Below are positions 62,396 to 64,000 of a stretch of 64,000 bases of DNA, piece after piece. The notes below the pieces were generated by a model that saw nothing but the letters and a program-made list of their open reading frames with translations, did no database searches and was not told the DNA's origin. This DNA is from Anisakis pegreffii. Its lineage: Eukaryota; Nematoda; Chromadorea; Rhabditida; Anisakidae. The stretch's first letter is position 1. The number at the start of each line of letters is the position of its first letter. The position numbers and the translations under genes were made by a program. Location of the stretch: contig JAPYMA010000517.1 in assembly GCA_035041965.1 (NCBI GenBank), positions 1 through 64,000 of the forward strand, given 5' to 3'.

Positions 62396-62696
62396 TGGAA
62401 AGGCATCAAAATGAAGCAATCGGTAGAACAGAATAGAAACAAATAGCAAACCATAATGAGGTTTTAACGGTAAAAATTTTTGAATCGCACCAAAAAATAA
62501 ACACCCCATAATCTCTGGCGAGAAAAAATAATACTCCAGAATGACGGTTATGTAGATTCTTCCACTCTAAGTTGTAGAAACCGTCTAAGTTTATTATTAA
62601 AACTTCAGCAATTTACAGAAGTAGCTTAGTCACAGTGATACTGAGGGAACCATAAACATTTAGTTCCTCTGATGATAAAAATCGTCGATTTCCGAA

Positions 62697-62760
62697 ATGT
62701 CATTACGCGTTGTTTTCATTTTGTTCTTCGGCACATTCGTCCCGTCAACATGGACCATAT
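62697..62760 (+). CDS. Possible first exon of a secreted protein
   Basis: ATG followed by a clean signal peptide (MSLRVVFILFFGTFVPSTW) and a strong donor GTAAGT at 62761. The exon ends in phase 1. The next exon is not identified; the exon at 63854-63950 fits in character but not in phase, so at least one exon between them would be needed. Confidence 0.35.
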
Positions 62761-63189
62761 GTAAGTAGTTGGGAAGGCCCTTTTTTGGTGACTGATTCAT
62801 CCTGAGCTCTTTTCCACAAATCGAGCAAACACTTCACACCGCTTTCAGTTTCCTCTTCTAAAACGAAATATTTTCACACCATATTCCGGCTGACCAAATC
62901 TTTTCGTTATTTACCCAAACAATCTGTTTGACACAGCTGACATCCTTGCAGTCGCAGCATGCAACAGTACCATTATGTAACACAACCATAGCAATCTAAA
63001 GAACCAAACTTAAAAACTCGTAAACTTTGCTGATAAGGCCATGTAAAAACGGTACGCGGACAACTGCCCTCGACAACTCGTGTCCACGATATTCATCTTT
63101 ACAAACGCAGTTTCTTTCGATCATTACTATCATTGTCATAATCATTATTATTGCCATTATTTTAATTTTATATCGTGATCATTTATATT

Positions 63190-63385
63190 GTCATTCTTTG
63201 GCTCATGCTTACGCTAAGACTGAGGTTCATTTTAAGACTTAAACTGAGGTTGAGGGTGATGCTTAGGTTGAAATTGTAGTTGATGCTTAGGATGAGGCTG
63301 ATGATCAGGTTTGGGCTGAGGTTAATGCTTAAGCTTAAGCTGAAGTTCACCTCGAGGCTGCGGCTGAACTTCAGGTAGCGGTGTG
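63190..63385. repeat. Degenerate TGAGGT/TTAGGCTG low-complexity tract
   Basis: An imperfect purine-rich repeat of units such as CTGAGGTTGA, TGCTTAGGTTGA and GGCTGATGATC. No coding frame is convincing. Confidence 0.7.
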
Positions 63386-63584
63386 GCTAACCCTGAGGAG
63401 GGATTCTCTATAAAGATTAGTTTGAGGCAAATTGTCGTAGGTATTAGTTGTTTAGGGGCAGTTCTAGAACCACATGAAATGTGCGAATGCGTCGCTGAAA
63501 TCACTTCAAATTCGCGTTTATCAAAAGTGTTAATCCGTTGAAAAAATTTCGATCCTTCGGTTTAATTTTATCAACTGTCGGAAA

Positions 63585-63690
63585 ACGCGGGTCGCCGAGA
63601 ATTTCGAGAAAGTCTGGACATCGAATATGTAGTCGCGTTGAAAAATGTCGGGGAGTGGGTCGCTAAAATTCCCCGTTCCTTATAGCTACT
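63585..63690. repeat. GC-rich fragment, distant relative of the dispersed repeat
   Basis: It contains GGGTCGCCGAGAATTTCGAG and TCGGGGAGTGGGTCGC, resembling the start of the 62213-62395 copy. Ends are unclear. Confidence 0.4.
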
Positions 63691-63853
63691 CATCACTATT
63701 CTCATTGAAAATTTCAAATTTCTCGGAAAACCGTTCACACGTCAGTTAAACATATGAAGGAAATGGGTATTTTGACAGAAATCAGTAGAAGCGGATTAAA
63801 TTAAATACTAATGGTAGGCAATCAATAGTTCACTTATTATATGATTTGTGCAG

Positions 63854-63950
63854 AGAGTGCCTCGAAAACGTCATGACTGATTGTAAGGAGCTAGGAACGA
63901 AATGGACAGAGCAGTGCTCATGTAACTCTAAGAAATATGTCAACAGTTGA
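63854..63950 (+). CDS. Possible last exon of a Cys-rich secreted protein
   Basis: After an AG at 63852-63853 the frame reads ECLENVMTDCKELGTKWTEQ, then CSCNSKKYVNS and TGA at 63948-63950. Four cysteines in about 30 residues and a charged surface suggest a small secreted protein. It may pair with the signal-peptide exon at 62697-62760 through a missing middle exon. Confidence 0.35.
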
Positions 63951-64000
63951 GAAGCATGTTCTTATGTAAGTGATTGTGACAGCTAATGCAACTAATTAAA

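Larger units (their letters stand above)
61296..62696. other. Region downstream of the SKA-like gene
   Basis: No gene is recognised. It contains a 64-base exact direct repeat (61767-61830 and 62142-62205) and a dispersed repeat at 62213-62395. Confidence 0.5.

Overview
The window looks like nuclear DNA of a nematode. It is AT-rich. Genes are split into many short exons with TTTCAG- or TTTTAG-type acceptors, and two start codons sit directly or two bases behind such an acceptor, as expected for spliced-leader trans-splicing. One gene is a STAR RNA-binding protein of the GLD-1/ASD-2 type. Species and clade cannot be fixed from the sequence; a parasitic clade III worm is a guess.

Layout. 65-165 (+): last exon of mitochondrial ATP synthase gamma. 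1522-9744 (+): complete 23-exon exportin-4. 12098-22659 (-): a TTC39-type TPR protein, its 5' end not found, with an in-frame stop and a frameshift in two adjacent exons. In its 5.3-kb intron, on the other strand, lies a four-exon NPC2-like lipid-binding protein (17731-20187). 26538-32175 (-): complete 12-exon succinate-semialdehyde dehydrogenase. 32176-39754: gene-poor, with GC-rich repeats and a long foldback. 39755-42384 (-): STAR/KH protein. 43970-45830: a diverged tandem duplication. 46973-48530 (-) and about 50280-53110 (-): exon sets I do not recognise, separated by a dead mariner copy. 57096-61295 (+): nine-exon gene whose C-terminal part resembles SKA outer-kinetochore proteins. 61296-64000: repeats and parts of a possible secreted Cys-rich protein.

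The genes are ordinary eukaryotic housekeeping or regulatory genes (energy metabolism, nuclear transport, GABA catabolism, sterol/lipid binding, translational control, chromosome segregation). They are not an operon or a shared pathway; SSADH and ATP synthase share only the mitochondrion. Exon borders were set by hand from reading frame, splice consensus and remembered family sequences. I found no convincing tRNA, rRNA, spliced-leader RNA or CRISPR array, and no clear new multi-gene system.
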